From Armillaria gallica (taxonomy: Eukaryota > Basidiomycota > Agaricomycetes > Agaricales > Physalacriaceae): a stretch of DNA of 64,000 nt. A program made the translations under genes and the position numbers. Positions 1 to 12,300 of this stretch are shown piece by piece. The notes beneath the pieces were generated by a model, which saw only the letters and a program-made list of their open reading frames with translations, was not told where the DNA came from and did not search any database. The DNA is taken from the NCBI GenBank assembly GCA_037576215.1, contig JBANDB010000019.1, positions 1,061,501 through 1,125,500 on the forward strand, in the 5' to 3' direction. The number at the start of each line of letters is the position of its first letter. The stretch's first letter is position 1.

Positions 1-235
1 GAGCAAGGTGGGCTCCAGTCATCATGGTCATTACTAGAGTTGCTGTGGTCTTCTAGGTGGTTGTATTCAATTCATATAGACGTTTTTGCAGGCATATATT
101 TTGAAAGAGTGTCAGGGGACTGGTATGGATATACCAGTCAGAATTGTTAGCTATGAATGAATGTGTAGGGGCTCCAAAATGGGGCCCAATTATTTATATA
201 AAATTTTTGGTTTTCACCAATGTCTCAAGTGAAAA
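1..235. other. downstream flank of element A1, no gene seen
   Basis: This short stretch follows the stop codon of the A1 pol fragment (read on the minus strand). It probably holds the 3' untranslated part of that element. No LTR end, ORF or repeat shared with the rest of the window was recognised here. The matching 3' LTR of A1 must lie outside the window or be lost. Confidence 0.4.
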
Positions 236-440
236 TTAAGCAAGTTCTGCTTCATTATGTGCTCCTTCTAGGTCTGGAAGTTCGTCAATCATGCCATCAT
301 CTAATGATGCAAAGAGATCATTGATCTGTGCAGGTGCCACATCAATGATGGCATTGATATCCAGTACATCAATCTTCTTCCTGGCAAAGTATGGGAATAG
401 TCTAAATGCGGTAACTGGTCTTGTGAAGGTTGGACCATTG
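236..440 (-). pseudogene. Ty3/Gypsy element A1, pol C-terminal tail
   Basis: Read on the minus strand this is an open stretch of about 67 codons ending in TAA at 236-238. It contains FTRPVTAFRLFPYFARKKI and an acidic end rich in D and E. This tail is typical of the extreme C terminus of a group of basidiomycete Ty3/Gypsy polyproteins (known from the family, not searched here). It is cut at its N-terminal side by repeat R copy 1. On the other side of R the reading frame resumes far upstream, in the reverse transcriptase. The RNase H and integrase regions that should lie between are missing, so the insertion site has also suffered a deletion. Confidence 0.7.
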
Positions 441-2073
441 AAGAGACTCTGTGCATGCAGGATAGAAATGCAACAGCATCAAAGACACTGATCACACTCA
501 CACCCAACACTACACACACAAACCCTCAAGTTCTTGAGGGGATATTATGTGATAGAAGCAGATTGAAGCAAAACAACTAAGCTTTCAGAATATACAATAC
601 ATGTGTATAGCAATAGCACTTGTAGGGTATCTAGATCTCTCTAAGTCCAAAGGCTTTTATAACAAGAGGGGTGACAGGTGTCACTGGGCCTCAAGGCAAG
701 GTGTATTACAATACACATCATGTTGCCACACACCAATAAAACCCTCAATAAGTCTCATGTGACACACACAGGTGACCACAAGCAACTTAAACACACCCTA
801 AATACAACTCAAAGCTTGCACTCTAAGCAGAAACCCTTCACAAAATGTCCACTGAAGCCCCAGGATTTGAATCTATATGCTCAAGCTTCTAAACCAATCA
901 TAGACCCACAGGGTTCAAATCTATGTGATCCAGAGACACAATAACCAAATAAACCCCATCCACAAGCCAAAGGGTTTGAACCTCTGCCACTTGCAGAATG
1001 GTATACCCAACTAAGTGTGTGCTAATCAGACCAAAGGGTTAGAACCTCTGCCACCTGTAGCACTGTGCTTCACAAGAAAACCTCAAAACTGAAGAGCATG
1101 TCTGCAATGACACAATTCTCTTATTCTCAGGTTAGAGCACAAGTCAACCAATCCCTCAAACAGTACACAAGTACTGTGTTAGCTTTCTATGCCTCATGCA
1201 TGCTACTCAATTCACTCAAATGTTATCAATAAAGGTCTATTCTCTCGCTCAAAGCTACAAACAAATCCCAAAGCTAGAGCACTAAGCTGAGGGCCTTTGC
1301 GCTCCAACCAAGGGTGTCCAAAACTTGTACACTATTACTATACTACAGTATTTATATACTATGCGCTCTACAAATTAATACAACCTTAAATAGTAACTCT
1401 TGGCTTGCAGAACTTCTTTTCCTGGGTCCCACACATGTCGCCATAATCACACCATTGCTTGGTGCTTACTCAGAGCTCTGGCTCAGGGCCAGATCCTGGT
1501 CTCTCAGTGGCATGACATTGGTTAGCTGCACTATCCATGTGTACTGACATCGCCTAGTATCTCATCAGAGTTGTAGTCTATTCTGCGACTTGTCTTTATG
1601 GTAATAATATCTTCTAGTGATTTCCATGGTCTTCTAGGACCACCAACTCTTAGTATAGGCCTTGCATACATTGGCTGAAGTCAGAGACATTGGTCTTACT
1701 CTGATTCTGACATTCTGAGGTCTAGAGCACTAGCTACTGGCATGGCAGTGCCCTGTGCATCATAGATCAAGGTTATGTGAAGTATCAATTATCTCCTGAG
1801 CTTCGCTGGTTCTATTCTTAGCACACATCCTCTGTGCATTGTCAGCATACTCAGTATCAAGTGCTGGGGCTTTAGACTTAGTGTGACCCTTATGGTATCA
1901 TTCTACAGTTAAGCCATGCGCTTCACCAAACATCACTCAAGGTATTTCATTGCCTGTGCTTAGGACATTGCACCCTAAGGTATCTCACATTGCTTTGGTA
2001 TCTAGGTTCTGTAAAATGTATGTATTGATACATTTCACAACATTACATGTGTGAACACTTTTCAAGTGTGTCA
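441..2073. mobile_element. repeat R, copy 1 (1.63 kb, unclassified element)
   Basis: This block is collinear with 12834-14604. Both copies start AAGAGACTCTGTG and end CAAGTGTGTCA on the plus strand. They are inserted at different places in two different retrotransposons, so R is a mobile or copied unit rather than an LTR pair of one element. There is no terminal inverted repeat and no long ORF. Copy 1 is 138 bp shorter than copy 2, mainly because it has four instead of six copies of an internal 55-73 bp repeat. It has lost almost all CpG: in its first 60 bases it has none where copy 2 has three, all replaced by TG or CA. The flanks give no convincing target duplication because pol sequence is missing here. 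Confidence 0.75.
863..1046 (+). repeat. B-box-like repeats in R copy 1 (four, decayed)
   Basis: Four motifs resembling the RNA polymerase III B box (consensus GGTTCGANTCC) lie at 863-873, 911-921, 972-982 and 1036-1046. They read GGATTTGAATC, GGGTTCAAATC, GGGTTTGAACC and GGGTTAGAACC. They are the eroded equivalents of six better kept motifs in R copy 2. No matching A box or tRNA fold was found around them. Confidence 0.5.
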
Positions 2074-5000
2074 ATTTTCCTCCACAATATTTCATGTGTT
2101 GAACAATTCTGTTTAGGTTTTGGAAGTGTTCACAAACAAAATGTTTAATGCCATGGTTGAGAGGAATGGTTTCGTAGTCACCTATGATTTCATATTGAGT
2201 TTCTGGTCCTCGAACTGGGATGTCATCAATATAAAGAATGGTGAATTCTGCAATTTCAGGTTGTAGAAGGAAGGTAACGTCATCATGGAATATTGGTATG
2301 GAATTGGTCCAACCCATGGGTAAGATAACAAGTTATAGTGCTCCATAAGGAGTCTGAAAAGTGGTGAGGTCATGAGATGACTCTGCCAATAGACATTCAT
2401 CATATCTAATGAATATGTCTAGGGTAGTGCCACATGCACAACCTGCGAAATGTTCTGCAAGAGGATCTGTTGTTGGTGGTAATCCAGAGTGAGCAATAGT
2501 AACTTTGTTCAACAGTTCCAGACTGTGAACTATGTGAAAACTTTTGCCATCTTTCTTTAAAACCGTAAACCATCTCAAGTGATAGGAAGAATTTGAAGGT
2601 TCATAAATGCCTGCATCAATCTTTGTCTTGATCATATGACAAACTTCTGTGTTAATGCCTGGAGGTATAGGAATATTTTGTAGAACCCAAGAGGTGTGTT
2701 CAACAACTGGAATATCAATCAGAGGGAAGAAATCTTTACGAAAACTGCCTCATTCTGAGTCCTCCCATGTGAATGCTTTCCCCTGAACTGTCATGAAGTG
2801 ATGCATCAGCTTCATTTCTTCTGGCCAAAGGAAACCATTGTGATGGATGGAGTTGATATACTCCAGGAATAAAAGGGGGTGGTGTTGGAGATAACATAGG
2901 TATATTGGCTAATGGATCTCCTCGAATATTGCAAATGACACGGAATTTGTCAGGCAAGGTTGCAAGCACTGGCTTTGTTTTTAATGTGACTGGCTTGTAC
3001 TTCTTGCCTGCAAAAACTGAGACTTTCTTAGAGAACCATGGCTCGTAGGATTGATCTCCAATAATATTAGAACTGTATAGATGATACATATAATCTCAAG
3101 GCTGGGAAACAAAACTGAAATCTGATAAATCTTGAGAATTTGGAGTCAGAATAGAATATAATGGTAACAATTGTTCATGATCTGTTGGTAAAGAGGATTC
3201 AGCATATGGGGTGGAACTGTACATGGTTTTTGTCAACCATAGTGATTGTGTAAATGTAGTGGATTGGATAGGGAATTTCTTAGGGTCACAGACTGATAAA
3301 TATTGGTTTGAAGCTTTTTCTGAGTCAAATTCAGAAGGGGATACCACATAGGCAATAATTTTAGGTTCTTGATTCACATCTAATTCAATGATGAGGACGA
3401 TCTCCTCTATATCATCATTGGGTTCTTCTAGTCAAATTTTCCAAGAAAATGGAATGTGGTTAAGGATATGGGGATGACCACAAAGAATCATTGGGATAGT
3501 GGCAGTCTTGCCAGTATTTGGATCATGAATGGTAATGGTCTGGTTCTTGTCACCATAATTGTGAACAATGCTCTGAGTTAATGTGTTGAAAGGTCTGCTG
3601 AGTAAGATATCGTAGGTAGATTGCTGAATAACATGAACTTGAAGGTATAGCATGATATGTCCAAACAGAAATGCCACATTTCATGCTAGACCCAAGGAAT
3701 AATTCGTAGTTCCATTGGCCAACTGCATTTCTAATATAACCATAGGATCATAGATCAACCCCAAGCACAAGCACATGGCTTCTGACATGGAGATCATTTG
3801 TGATCTGGGATCAATGATGCACTCAACTTTGAGCTGATGATCCACCACTGGAATGATGGATCTTAATGAAATAGAATCTCCTGCACATTTCAAGGGTCCG
3901 ATCTTCTCCCCTTTCTTGATGTGAACTTCATATGGGTCTGGGACAACTGATGCTCCTTCCGGTGGTTCTTTCTGAGCATTACTGGTCTGCTCAAAAGTCT
4001 GAATGAAATTATCCAGCATGCTGTATAACAAAGTGGAAGTTTTGCTATTTTCATGGTCTTCTGGCACCTTTACCATGATTTCTATGGTTTCAGGTCTGGT
4101 AAATGGTAAAGCTACCTCCTTTCGGAACTGTTCCACAGTAGTTGGCACTTGGCACTTTGTGTTATCCTCCTTAATCATTTCCCTGATTGCTGGTGATAAG
4201 GAATATAACTCTTGATGCAACAACATGATCATGGAGTCAAGTGCACGCTTGTAGACTTCTCATGTAACATGTGAACCTTCTATTGGCACCCACATCTTAT
4301 AAGCAGGTTCATTGTCTTTAGGACACTTGCAGACATCTGGTTTTGCACCTGCATTACGAACTGCTGGCAGTGCATAATTGGCTGGCCTTGCTGCAGCAAA
4401 TGGATGAATATATTCAGGAATGAGCTTAGCTACACGTTCCTTTGCTGTCATATGCTCAGGTACTGCCATGACAGTCTTGGATGGATCATGTTGTGGAGTA
4501 ACAGGTGGCGTGTAAGATGGAAATTTAGAACAAATATCCTGGTCATTGCCATGGACTACGGTCTTAGCTTTCTGAAGTTGACATGGAGAATAAGACTCTA
4601 TGATGGCTGTGGCAATATTGTTGTTTTGCTTGGTCTGAGGGGGTACAGCAATATCTTCTTTGTTGTCTAAATATTTAACTAAGTCAGGTATGCCATCATA
4701 GTCTGGGGTAAGATTATGATCGAAGTGATCGAGAACCTTAGGTACAGCAACCTCCTGCTCATTATCAAGCACTGCTTCTTCAGCGGCTTTCTGACTAGTA
4801 CAAGTTTGTCGACCCATTGCTTTAGTAGGTTCTTGCAGGACAGCGGCCTCTGCTTTTGCTGTGGGAGCTGCCTTCTTGGGTGGTCTGCATTTAAGGTGTG
4901 GTACTTCAACTATGACTTGGTGAAGCATAGTATCCATAGTATTTGCAGTATTCGGATTAGAAGAGTCTTCTTCAGCAATGTGCATGAACTGTTTAATGCC

Positions 5001-5110
5001 CTGAATCTCTTTTCCAATAGCTTCAGATTTGGCAATGAGTGCCTGGAGACATTGATGCACATCAATCCTGGACATGGGCATGCTAAGTGAATGAGCATCT
5101 GTGTTAATGG
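2074..5110 (-). pseudogene. Ty3/Gypsy element A1 gag-pol (protease and RT)
   Basis: From 5110 down to about 2736 one reading frame is open apart from a few stops. It covers a linker with IHPFAAARPANYALPAVRN, a retropepsin-like region (CIIDPRSQMISMSEA, where the usual Gly after DP or DS is Arg, then FLFGHIMLYLQVHVI), and an RT N-terminal region. After a frameshift near 2640-2735 the RT continues with YEPSNSSY, WFTVLKKDGKS, LPMGWTNS and the catalytic YIDD at 2222-2233. The frame ends abruptly at R copy 1, just after the motif MKYCGG. RNase H and integrase are absent and only the far C-terminal tail survives (236-440). The element lies on the minus strand with its 5' LTR at 5111-5640 and 18962-19463. 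Family: Ty3/Gypsy, from the RT motifs. Confidence 0.8.
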
Positions 5111-5640
5111 TGATGAGCCTAGACTTCCATGGCAATGGCAACACCCAAAACTCAGGAAGAGATTAGGCAATTAACGTAGCAACACAGCAATCAAGGCAAT
5201 GTGTATGCAAGTGGTTCGGTGCACCTCCGTGCAGTCAATTCCTCAATAATGCAAGATACACTGCGACTTTTCAGTCAGCGAAGTAGTACTCTTGGTCAAG
5301 GAGTACTAATAGACGTTGGCTGTAAGCCGGGAAGGATCTCGATAAACGAGATGGGACGGAATCTGGTATGACTTGAATATCAAGAAACCATGATAGAAAC
5401 TGCGAAAATGTTCTAGAAACCACGAAAATGGATCTAGAAATTGTAGCAATGTGCTATAAATCGTGGGGGAGGACTAGAAATTGTAGCAATGCAATAGAAA
5501 ACATAGCAATGCTCTATAAGTCATGGGATGGACTGGAAAATGTGGGGAGGGACTAGAAATCGTAGCAACATGCTAGAAATCGTTGCGATGCGCTAGAAAT
5601 CGTGGCAATGGACTAGAAGACATCGAAATAGCCTAGTAAA
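5111..5640 (-). repeat. element A1 5' LTR, inner half
   Basis: The boundary is set by TGATGAGCCTAGACTTCC at 5111, shared with 22007 in copy A2. Both copies also share a GTAAGCC..GGATCTC block further right. The LTR is broken at 5640/5641 by chromovirus B and resumes at 18962. The two halves sum to about 1.03 kb, close to the 1.04 kb LTR of copy A2. That agreement supports reading them as one interrupted LTR. Confidence 0.7.
5395..5640. repeat. short tandem repeats, about 20-22 bp unit, in A1 LTR
   Basis: About ten degenerate units related to CTAGAAATCGTAGCAATGC follow one another here. The matching part of the A2 LTR (about 22270-22430) has fewer and more diverged units. Such tandem motifs in an LTR may carry promoter or enhancer sites, but no function can be shown from sequence. 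Confidence 0.6.
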
Positions 5641-5645
5641 CATAG
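5641..5645. repeat. target site duplication CATAG (left)
   Basis: Identical to the five bases directly after the right LTR (18957-18961). A 5-bp duplication is usual for Ty3/Gypsy integrases. Confidence 0.9.
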
Positions 5646-6089
5646 TGTAAAGCTTCATGGACATCTTAGTTGTGTTGCTTTAAGTTCTGGTCAATACTCT
5701 TAGTGATTCTCAATGGATTGAGATGTTGAATGTCATTGGTGTGTCATTGTTAAGGCTTATAGCGATGAGGGCACTTGTTCTAAGGCATACGAGTCGATGA
5801 TAAGGCTTGAAGATGGCTGAGTTTATTACTTTGATCCAAGTCGTGCTTCCTCTGGCCTGACACAGGTCCAATCTTAAGGTCACACTTTATGGGCAGGAAA
5901 GAAATCGTATCTATCTTTGTACAGTTACTGCCTTTATATACTAAAGCTAACATACAATTGTGAGTCATAATGGCATCCATCTGAGTCATGAATAGTCATA
6001 GTAGTCATACCTAGTTGCAGCGAGTCACTAGTCCATTGTGAGTCATTCGAATTAAAATACCAAGGTCCAAACCATATTTACTGTTTCCA
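5646..6089 (-). repeat. chromovirus B 3' LTR
   Basis: 444 bp, TG...CA ends, aligned along its length without obvious gaps with 18513-18956. Differences are largely transitions at CpG sites in either copy (for example CACGG against CATGG near the start). That suggests similar decay of both LTRs after insertion. The LTR also contains the TATA-like motif TATATAC near 5934-5940. Confidence 0.93.
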
Positions 6090-6110
6090 AAGCCCCCCCA
6101 CACTAAGCAG
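6090..6110 (-). other. polypurine tract of chromovirus B
   Basis: On the minus strand a G-rich run (GTGGGGGGGCTT) directly precedes the 3' LTR. This is the place and composition expected for the plus-strand primer of an LTR retrotransposon. Confidence 0.6.
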
Positions 6111-6120
6111 ACTGTTCTGT

Positions 6121-9108
6121 CTAGTTGGCACTAGTGTATATGTCATTGAAGGTCTCAGGCACCTGGATGCTCATCAGCTTGATCTTCTCCCAGCTGAGAG
6201 GGTATGCGGAGTTAATCAGCACTTGGCCATACTGAGAATCCTCTCTAGTGACCTTGTAGACGTCAGTGACCTTGCAGTTGGATGCATACTGAGTCAGATA
6301 GTCCCTCCATCCAGCTTCCGTTAACGCTTCGGATTCTCTTTTCTTGATCCACTCCAGCAAGTCTAGGATGAGGTTTGAACAATCACCTGTCCATCTGTGA
6401 GAGAATGGTCTATAGTAGAGCATTAGAAACTCACTCATGGGGAGTAAGGATCAAGAGATCGAGTTGAACTGCTCGATGAAGCCATATAGCACTCGTCATT
6501 CTCTGGCTGTGACTTGATCATGTACCAGGCTGATAGGTGGCTCGTGTGGTTTCAGGAGGTGAACATGCACTTTCAAGAATTGATTGGCTACCACGGAAGG
6601 TCCTTCCATCATTCTTTTGATGACTCGAGGCCCTCCCAAGTGTTTGGCTAGGAATGCCAGAACTCCACCTTCCATGATAAAGGCCCCCGTGTTTACCCTG
6701 TCCAAGACTTTGTGCGCCTTGTGCAGGTACTGCGGATTGAGGTCTGCTACTCCTCGGTAGTCGTTAATGTCATGCTCTACCCATCCTGGTTGGTGTGGCA
6801 GGAAACTGGATTCCCTGATACATGGAGGAAAGGAGTAGAGATCCCTTCGAAATACGTTCAGCATTTCATTAGGAACAGCGATGTAGAACTCCAGGTTATG
6901 GGTGACACAGTAGTCTAGTACTCCTGCCAAGTTGCTGAATCCTTGAGGGCTCACATTAACTGCCGCTTTGAGGACAGTGGAGGTATGGCTGTCCACAATT
7001 AACCAGCCATGTTGCAGGAGTAAGGTGCTCCAATGAGGGTGGATGTTTGCTCACAGGGGATAGGTAGCATATACAACCATGCAATCCTTCTGCTAATTAG
7101 TCACGTCATAGTAGAATGCCCAAGGAATGCTCTTTCCTCCTCCATATGGAGCATCGGAGTCCAGAGGAGCCAGTCATCGAGGATATCCAGGCAATAAACC
7201 TCTGACCTCGGGGTGCAAACATGATATCTCATCAAACACTTGTGAAATGAGGCTCGAGGCAGTGTCTGTTTTGCTGGTAGGAGACCACAAAGGAGGAGAG
7301 CTTTGTGTTTTGACCATAGTTCCCATAGAGGGGGGACTTCTCCTTAGCAATCTCCCTGGGTCATTGAGAGAGTATGGGGAAACCCTTTGGAGGGAAATGC
7401 TGCGAACTGGCGATAGACGACCATTTCTTGCTAAATCTGTAGGAGAATTACGAGTACTAGGACTTCCAAACACATCCAGGATGGACGGTATTTCAGAAGG
7501 CCCTTCTATGGGCATCTCTAGCATTGGGACATCATGGGGAAGCAGAGAGGCAGTAAGGATGGGCCTGGGAGTAGGTAAGTTTTCTCCCAGAGCGACTCTG
7601 TTGAAAGGATAGGTCAATCCCGTCAAGGATTCAACCTCTTCTGTTGAATGTCTCCTTTCTTCGTCAGCTCCTGTTCTTGACAGATGTACTGATTCCTCAC
7701 TGGAGGAGAGGATAGTAGAGAAGGATACAGGAGGAAGGAAATGAGCGAAAGGGAAACACAGACTAGGGGTGCTTTCGGACATTCCTGCTAGCAGGCTGAA
7801 CAGAGGAGCATGTCGTTCAACCAGCAATTCAATGTCGTCTAGAAGCCCGTTAAGTTTAGCTGATCTCAGTTTGGTTCACACCTCCGCACTCCGAGGGTTA
7901 CCGTCTGTCCACTCAAATTGCTGATGGTACTGCAACCCAATCAGCACCTGTCTGTTGCTCCCAAAGTACTGAAGCAAACAAGGTTCATATAACCACCTCA
8001 TGATCAATCGCAGTCGCTTGGGGAATGGAATCGGTCTCCAATCCTGAATGTCTAACTGGACATCAGCCTGCTGGTGGATGAATAGTGGAAGGTTGGTAGT
8101 ATGGACACGTTGGATGGGCTGTAGGTTGGAATCTGTGTTGCACAGATCCTCCAGAATTGGTTGCAGGTCTGGAATTTCACCAGCCTCTAGTGGAATTGGT
8201 TTCTATTTTTGGGCTGTATGATAGAGATTAATAATGTCGTGGTTGATGCATAGTAACCGCTTACAATGTGATAGGCTTCCTGTATTGAGAAGAAAGGTGG
8301 GGCAACCCATTCTGATAGATCTGTTGATAAAGAATCTATGTACCTTTTCCTCGGCATTGAAGATGCCTCTGTGAATGGGTAGTTTCATGATTTGTACCCT
8401 ACGAAGGAAGGATTGAATGAAGGCGGGAAAATTGAATGCCCAGTTTGTTCCGACAGTCAGTCACCATTGGTTAATGAAAGCAAGCAACTCACCCATGACA
8501 ATGATGGTGAAAGAATGAAGCTGATGGGCTTGTTCCATAGATTGCAGGGAGGTGAGGAGCAGAGAGTTGTCGAAGTATCGAGGAATGGGAGAACCGTGAA
8601 TGAAGGAAGGTTGTGCTATGATAAGGTTGATACAAGTGGCTGCGTCCTGTAGATCCACTTGGACTTTGGTGATCCAGCTGGACTTGAAGGTGAGTCCTTT
8701 GACCCACCTCTTAACAAGCTGCAGCAGGGCATTTCCTGACAAGTCATACATCCATAACCTGTCAGGGAGGTCATGAGCCAGACCGAACACTCTCCAACTG
8801 TGATCTACATCGAACACCACTGGCCTCTTCATTTCCTCAGAGTTGAAGCAAAGACAGTTCAGGTCGGTGATTGTGACCTTCTCCCTCTTGAAGGAAGAAC
8901 TGGTCGAGTCGTGACAGTGTATAAGAGGGAAAGGATCACCCACTTTGGCTGCATGAAATGTTTGGACACTGGGATAGTTGTGGTGAAAGGTAGCTTTGGG
9001 GATGTGTCCATGCTGGTCGGAGACAAATTGTTGTGCCATTGAGAATGCGAAGGTTGTTGAAGAATACTGAGGAGTATTGTAGCAGGGGAACTGCTGAAGA
9101 AATTTCAT
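6121..9108 (-). pseudogene. extra 3' reading frame of chromovirus B (ORF3, unknown function)
   Basis: Five open stretches (9108-8461, 8388-8203, 7827-7174, 6996-6496, 6438-6121) all lie in the same minus-strand frame. They are separated only by scattered stops such as TGA at 8461-8463 and TAG at 8203-8205. Read through, this is one frame of about 995 codons, located between the chromodomain end (9358) and the 3' LTR. It starts MKFLQQFPCYNTPQYSSTTF, has a Ser/Pro-rich middle (about residues 430-645), and a C-terminal part with GWVEHDINDYRGVADLNPQY and EWIKKRESEALTEAGWRDYL. I see no signal peptide or membrane segment, so it is not an obvious envelope gene. I do not recognise the family. It may be a captured host gene or an element-specific protein. 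Confidence 0.75.
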
Positions 9109-9357
9109 TTGTCCTAGTCGCGTTTTTATAGGACATTTGAGCCTTTTTGCTGGGTCTTGACTCGAGCTTCACATCTTGAATATGAGGCCAAGTTGCGGTG
9201 GTCGAGAGTTATGCAAGGTTTGAGGAGCGACATGTGTATTGATTTTGAAATGCATGATGGAGATATCGAGGGGATAAAATATTAGTCAGAGCCTTAACTT
9301 ATATCATTGTTAATTAACCAGTCGATCTTGGATTATTAATTGCAATTCTGGAGGAGT

Positions 9358-12300
9358 TCATAGCCGGTGTTCCTTTTTGTAATTCCTTAGAATTTCAGAG
9401 GCATTCTTCAGATCCGTCACTGAGGCCCATGTATCAAATTGAGGTCCATAACCATTCCATTGTATCAGATATTATAATCGGCCACCCTTTCTTCTATGAC
9501 CGACTATACTTTCTACTTCATATTCGTCTGACTCCTTGCTAGATTGTGTTTTGGGTAGAGTTGTTTGGTGCTCCCATTCTTTGGAACTCTCTTGGTATCC
9601 TTTCAAGTGGTCTATGTTAAACACAGGTGACCCTGGATATTTATCACTCATTTTTAGCTGGTATACCTTAGGGTTTATTCTTTTGGCTATCTGGAAAGGC
9701 CCTATCCAATGCTGAATGAGCTTTGCTCCTTTCCCTTTACTCTCCTTCCATTCGAGGGAGTGTGGATTGACTAGCACTAAATCACCTGGTTCATATTCTG
9801 GAGCCGGTCTTCATCCTTGATTGTGATACTTTGCCTGGGTCTCTTGTGCTCTGGCGATTGCTAACTGTGCACTCTCTTGATGGATCCTAATCTGTTCTAG
9901 GAAGTTCCTGGATTCAGCTGATAGGGAATATTTGATTTCTGATGTGTCCAATTCGGGGGTGATCCTGCTTAAAGGCGAAGACGGTTGAAAGCCTAGTAGC
10001 AGTTGAAATGGAGTAGAACCGGTAGACACATGTATGTGTGAGTTATATGCGAACTCTAATAAATGCAACCATTCCGCCCATGAGGTCCAATCTTCAGAAG
10101 TGTAGGCTCTTAACATGGATTCCAGAGTCTTATTTACCACCTCAGTTTGGCCATCATGCTGAGGATGGTGTGATGATGATAAAGCCATTCTTGTCTTCAG
10201 ATGCTTTGCTATTGATTTCCAAAAATCTGATGTTCATCGTGGGTCACGATCCAATATAATGCTGGATGGTAATCTGTACTGTGATACTATGTTTTTTATG
10301 AATAGCAAAGCAAATCCTTCCGCATCAATCCCAGTTGTCATAGGCATAAATTGAGCGTGCTTCGATAGTCTATTGACAATAACCAGTATCGTGTTATATT
10401 CTTGAGACCATGGGAGGTCAACGATCAAATCAAGAGATACGGATTCATATGGTCTGGTTGGTATAGGGTTGGGGATCAGAAACCTGTATTTCTTGAAGTT
10501 TGAGTTTTTTGTCTTTTGGCAAATATCACATGTCTTGCAGAACTCTTCTATGTCTATCTTTATTCTTTTCCAATAGAATTTAGATGAGAGCTTGAGCCAT
10601 AGTTGTTCCATTTGTAAATGTGCCATTTCTAAGGGAGACTCATGTGCTTCTTCCAATATAGCTTGTCTTTTGTGTCTTGGTACACATAGCCTTGGCTGAA
10701 AATCTGTGTTGAGAAAATATAATAGTCCTTCGTCTGTTTTCAAAACTTTTCACCTGGAGATCTAGCGTTAATGGCCTCTGAAGCTTCTGTGTATATTGTC
10801 TTGAACTGTTTGTCTTTTGAATATCCTTTGATGAATTCATTTCTGAGCTCCTCACTCATTGCTATGTGGATCGAGGGTTGTGGTGGATTGGATATCGACC
10901 ATAATTGCTCAGTTACTTGATCCATTGTCTTGGCATTTTGACTGGGTTGATCAGGTTGATCCGGTCTGGCTACTTGGCTTGGATTTTCATTGGCTTGCTC
11001 TTTCTGTTCCTGAGTTTTGATGCTTCTTTTCACTTGCCTCTTATCCCCCCCAGCCTCTAAACTCGTAGTCAATTTCCCTCTTTGAGTAGTCACGAATGCG
11101 TCTCTCATTATCCACATTGCTTCCATCTTCCTCACTGGTAGGGAGCTCAACACTTGTTCCTGAGATTCCACAAGCTCATTGTTGGGTTTTAGACTTCTTT
11201 CATCTGTTACCAGCGGGGATATGTGTGGCAGTGGATCTTGTAGTAGTTGCGATAAGGGATCCATGTTAGAGTGGACTCTTCCTGGACGATGGATGATTTC
11301 TAGGTGAGGAGTGAAGGTGGAGAAAACTGTTCCCCAAGCGGCTAACCAACAGTTTGAATTTTCATAGGTCTTTGCCCATTGAAGAGTGGCGTGATCCATT
11401 ATCAATGTGGTGTCTTCTCCTTCAATGAAGGGTTGAAACCTTACCAGTCCTTCCTTGGCAGCCAATGCCTCCCTTTCTGTGGCAGAATACCAGGTTTCTG
11501 GGCCTCTGAATCACCATGAGTAATAACCAATTAATCGCTCTGTCCAGATCTCAGTGTCTTCGAACTTCATGCTCCAATTTTGTGAGTAATTGTATGGTTG
11601 ATGTTTTGTTGCAATCCTAGTATACATTCGGGGTACTGGCTCTTTGTCCCTCCATGCTTTTTCCAACGTTGTATAGGCTTTTGTACCCTTCAAATCTGAG
11701 ATTCTTATTTTCTGAATTTGTTGTAAGGTGCATCCACACACCTTGTCTGATGCATCTGTATATAGACGGTACGGCAGTCCTTCTTGCGTGTGACCTATTA
11801 TGGGAGCTTCTTGTAATGCTTGTTTCCCTGAATTCCAGGTGTGTTCCTGTTCTTCACCCCAGTTCCAAACTGATCCTTTCCTTAGTTTCTTGAATAGTGG
11901 TCCCATGCGATCAGTGAAAAAAGGTATAAATGTTTGGAAGTAGACAAGCATACCCAGAAAGCTCTGCAGCTTGGATACTTTACTGGGTTGTTTCAACTCC
12001 AAGATGGTGTTTACTTTTTCCTCATGGGTCAAAAGTCCCAGGCAAGATACTTTGTGACTGAGTAGAAGGATTGAGGAATAGAAAAAATGACATTTAGATG
12101 GAGATAGAGTAAGTCCGTTTTCCTCGATAGCCCATAAGACTTTGTCTAGATGGCTAATGTGTTGTTCGAAGGTGCTGGAGAAAACCACTATATCGTCTAT
12201 ATAGACAAGTGTAAAAAGCCATAAGTAAGGTGAGAGTATTCCTTGCATTACTCGCTGAAAGATGGAGGGACTGTTTCATAGGCTAAATGGCATTCTTTTG

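Noticed and set aside
5400..5640. CRISPR-like array
   Set aside because: The short units run directly into each other without unique spacers, the setting is a fungal LTR, and no cas genes exist here.
7127..7612. 161-codon plus-strand frame within chromovirus B
   Set aside because: It is the shadow of the minus-strand ORF3 of the element, in the Ser/Pro-rich part.
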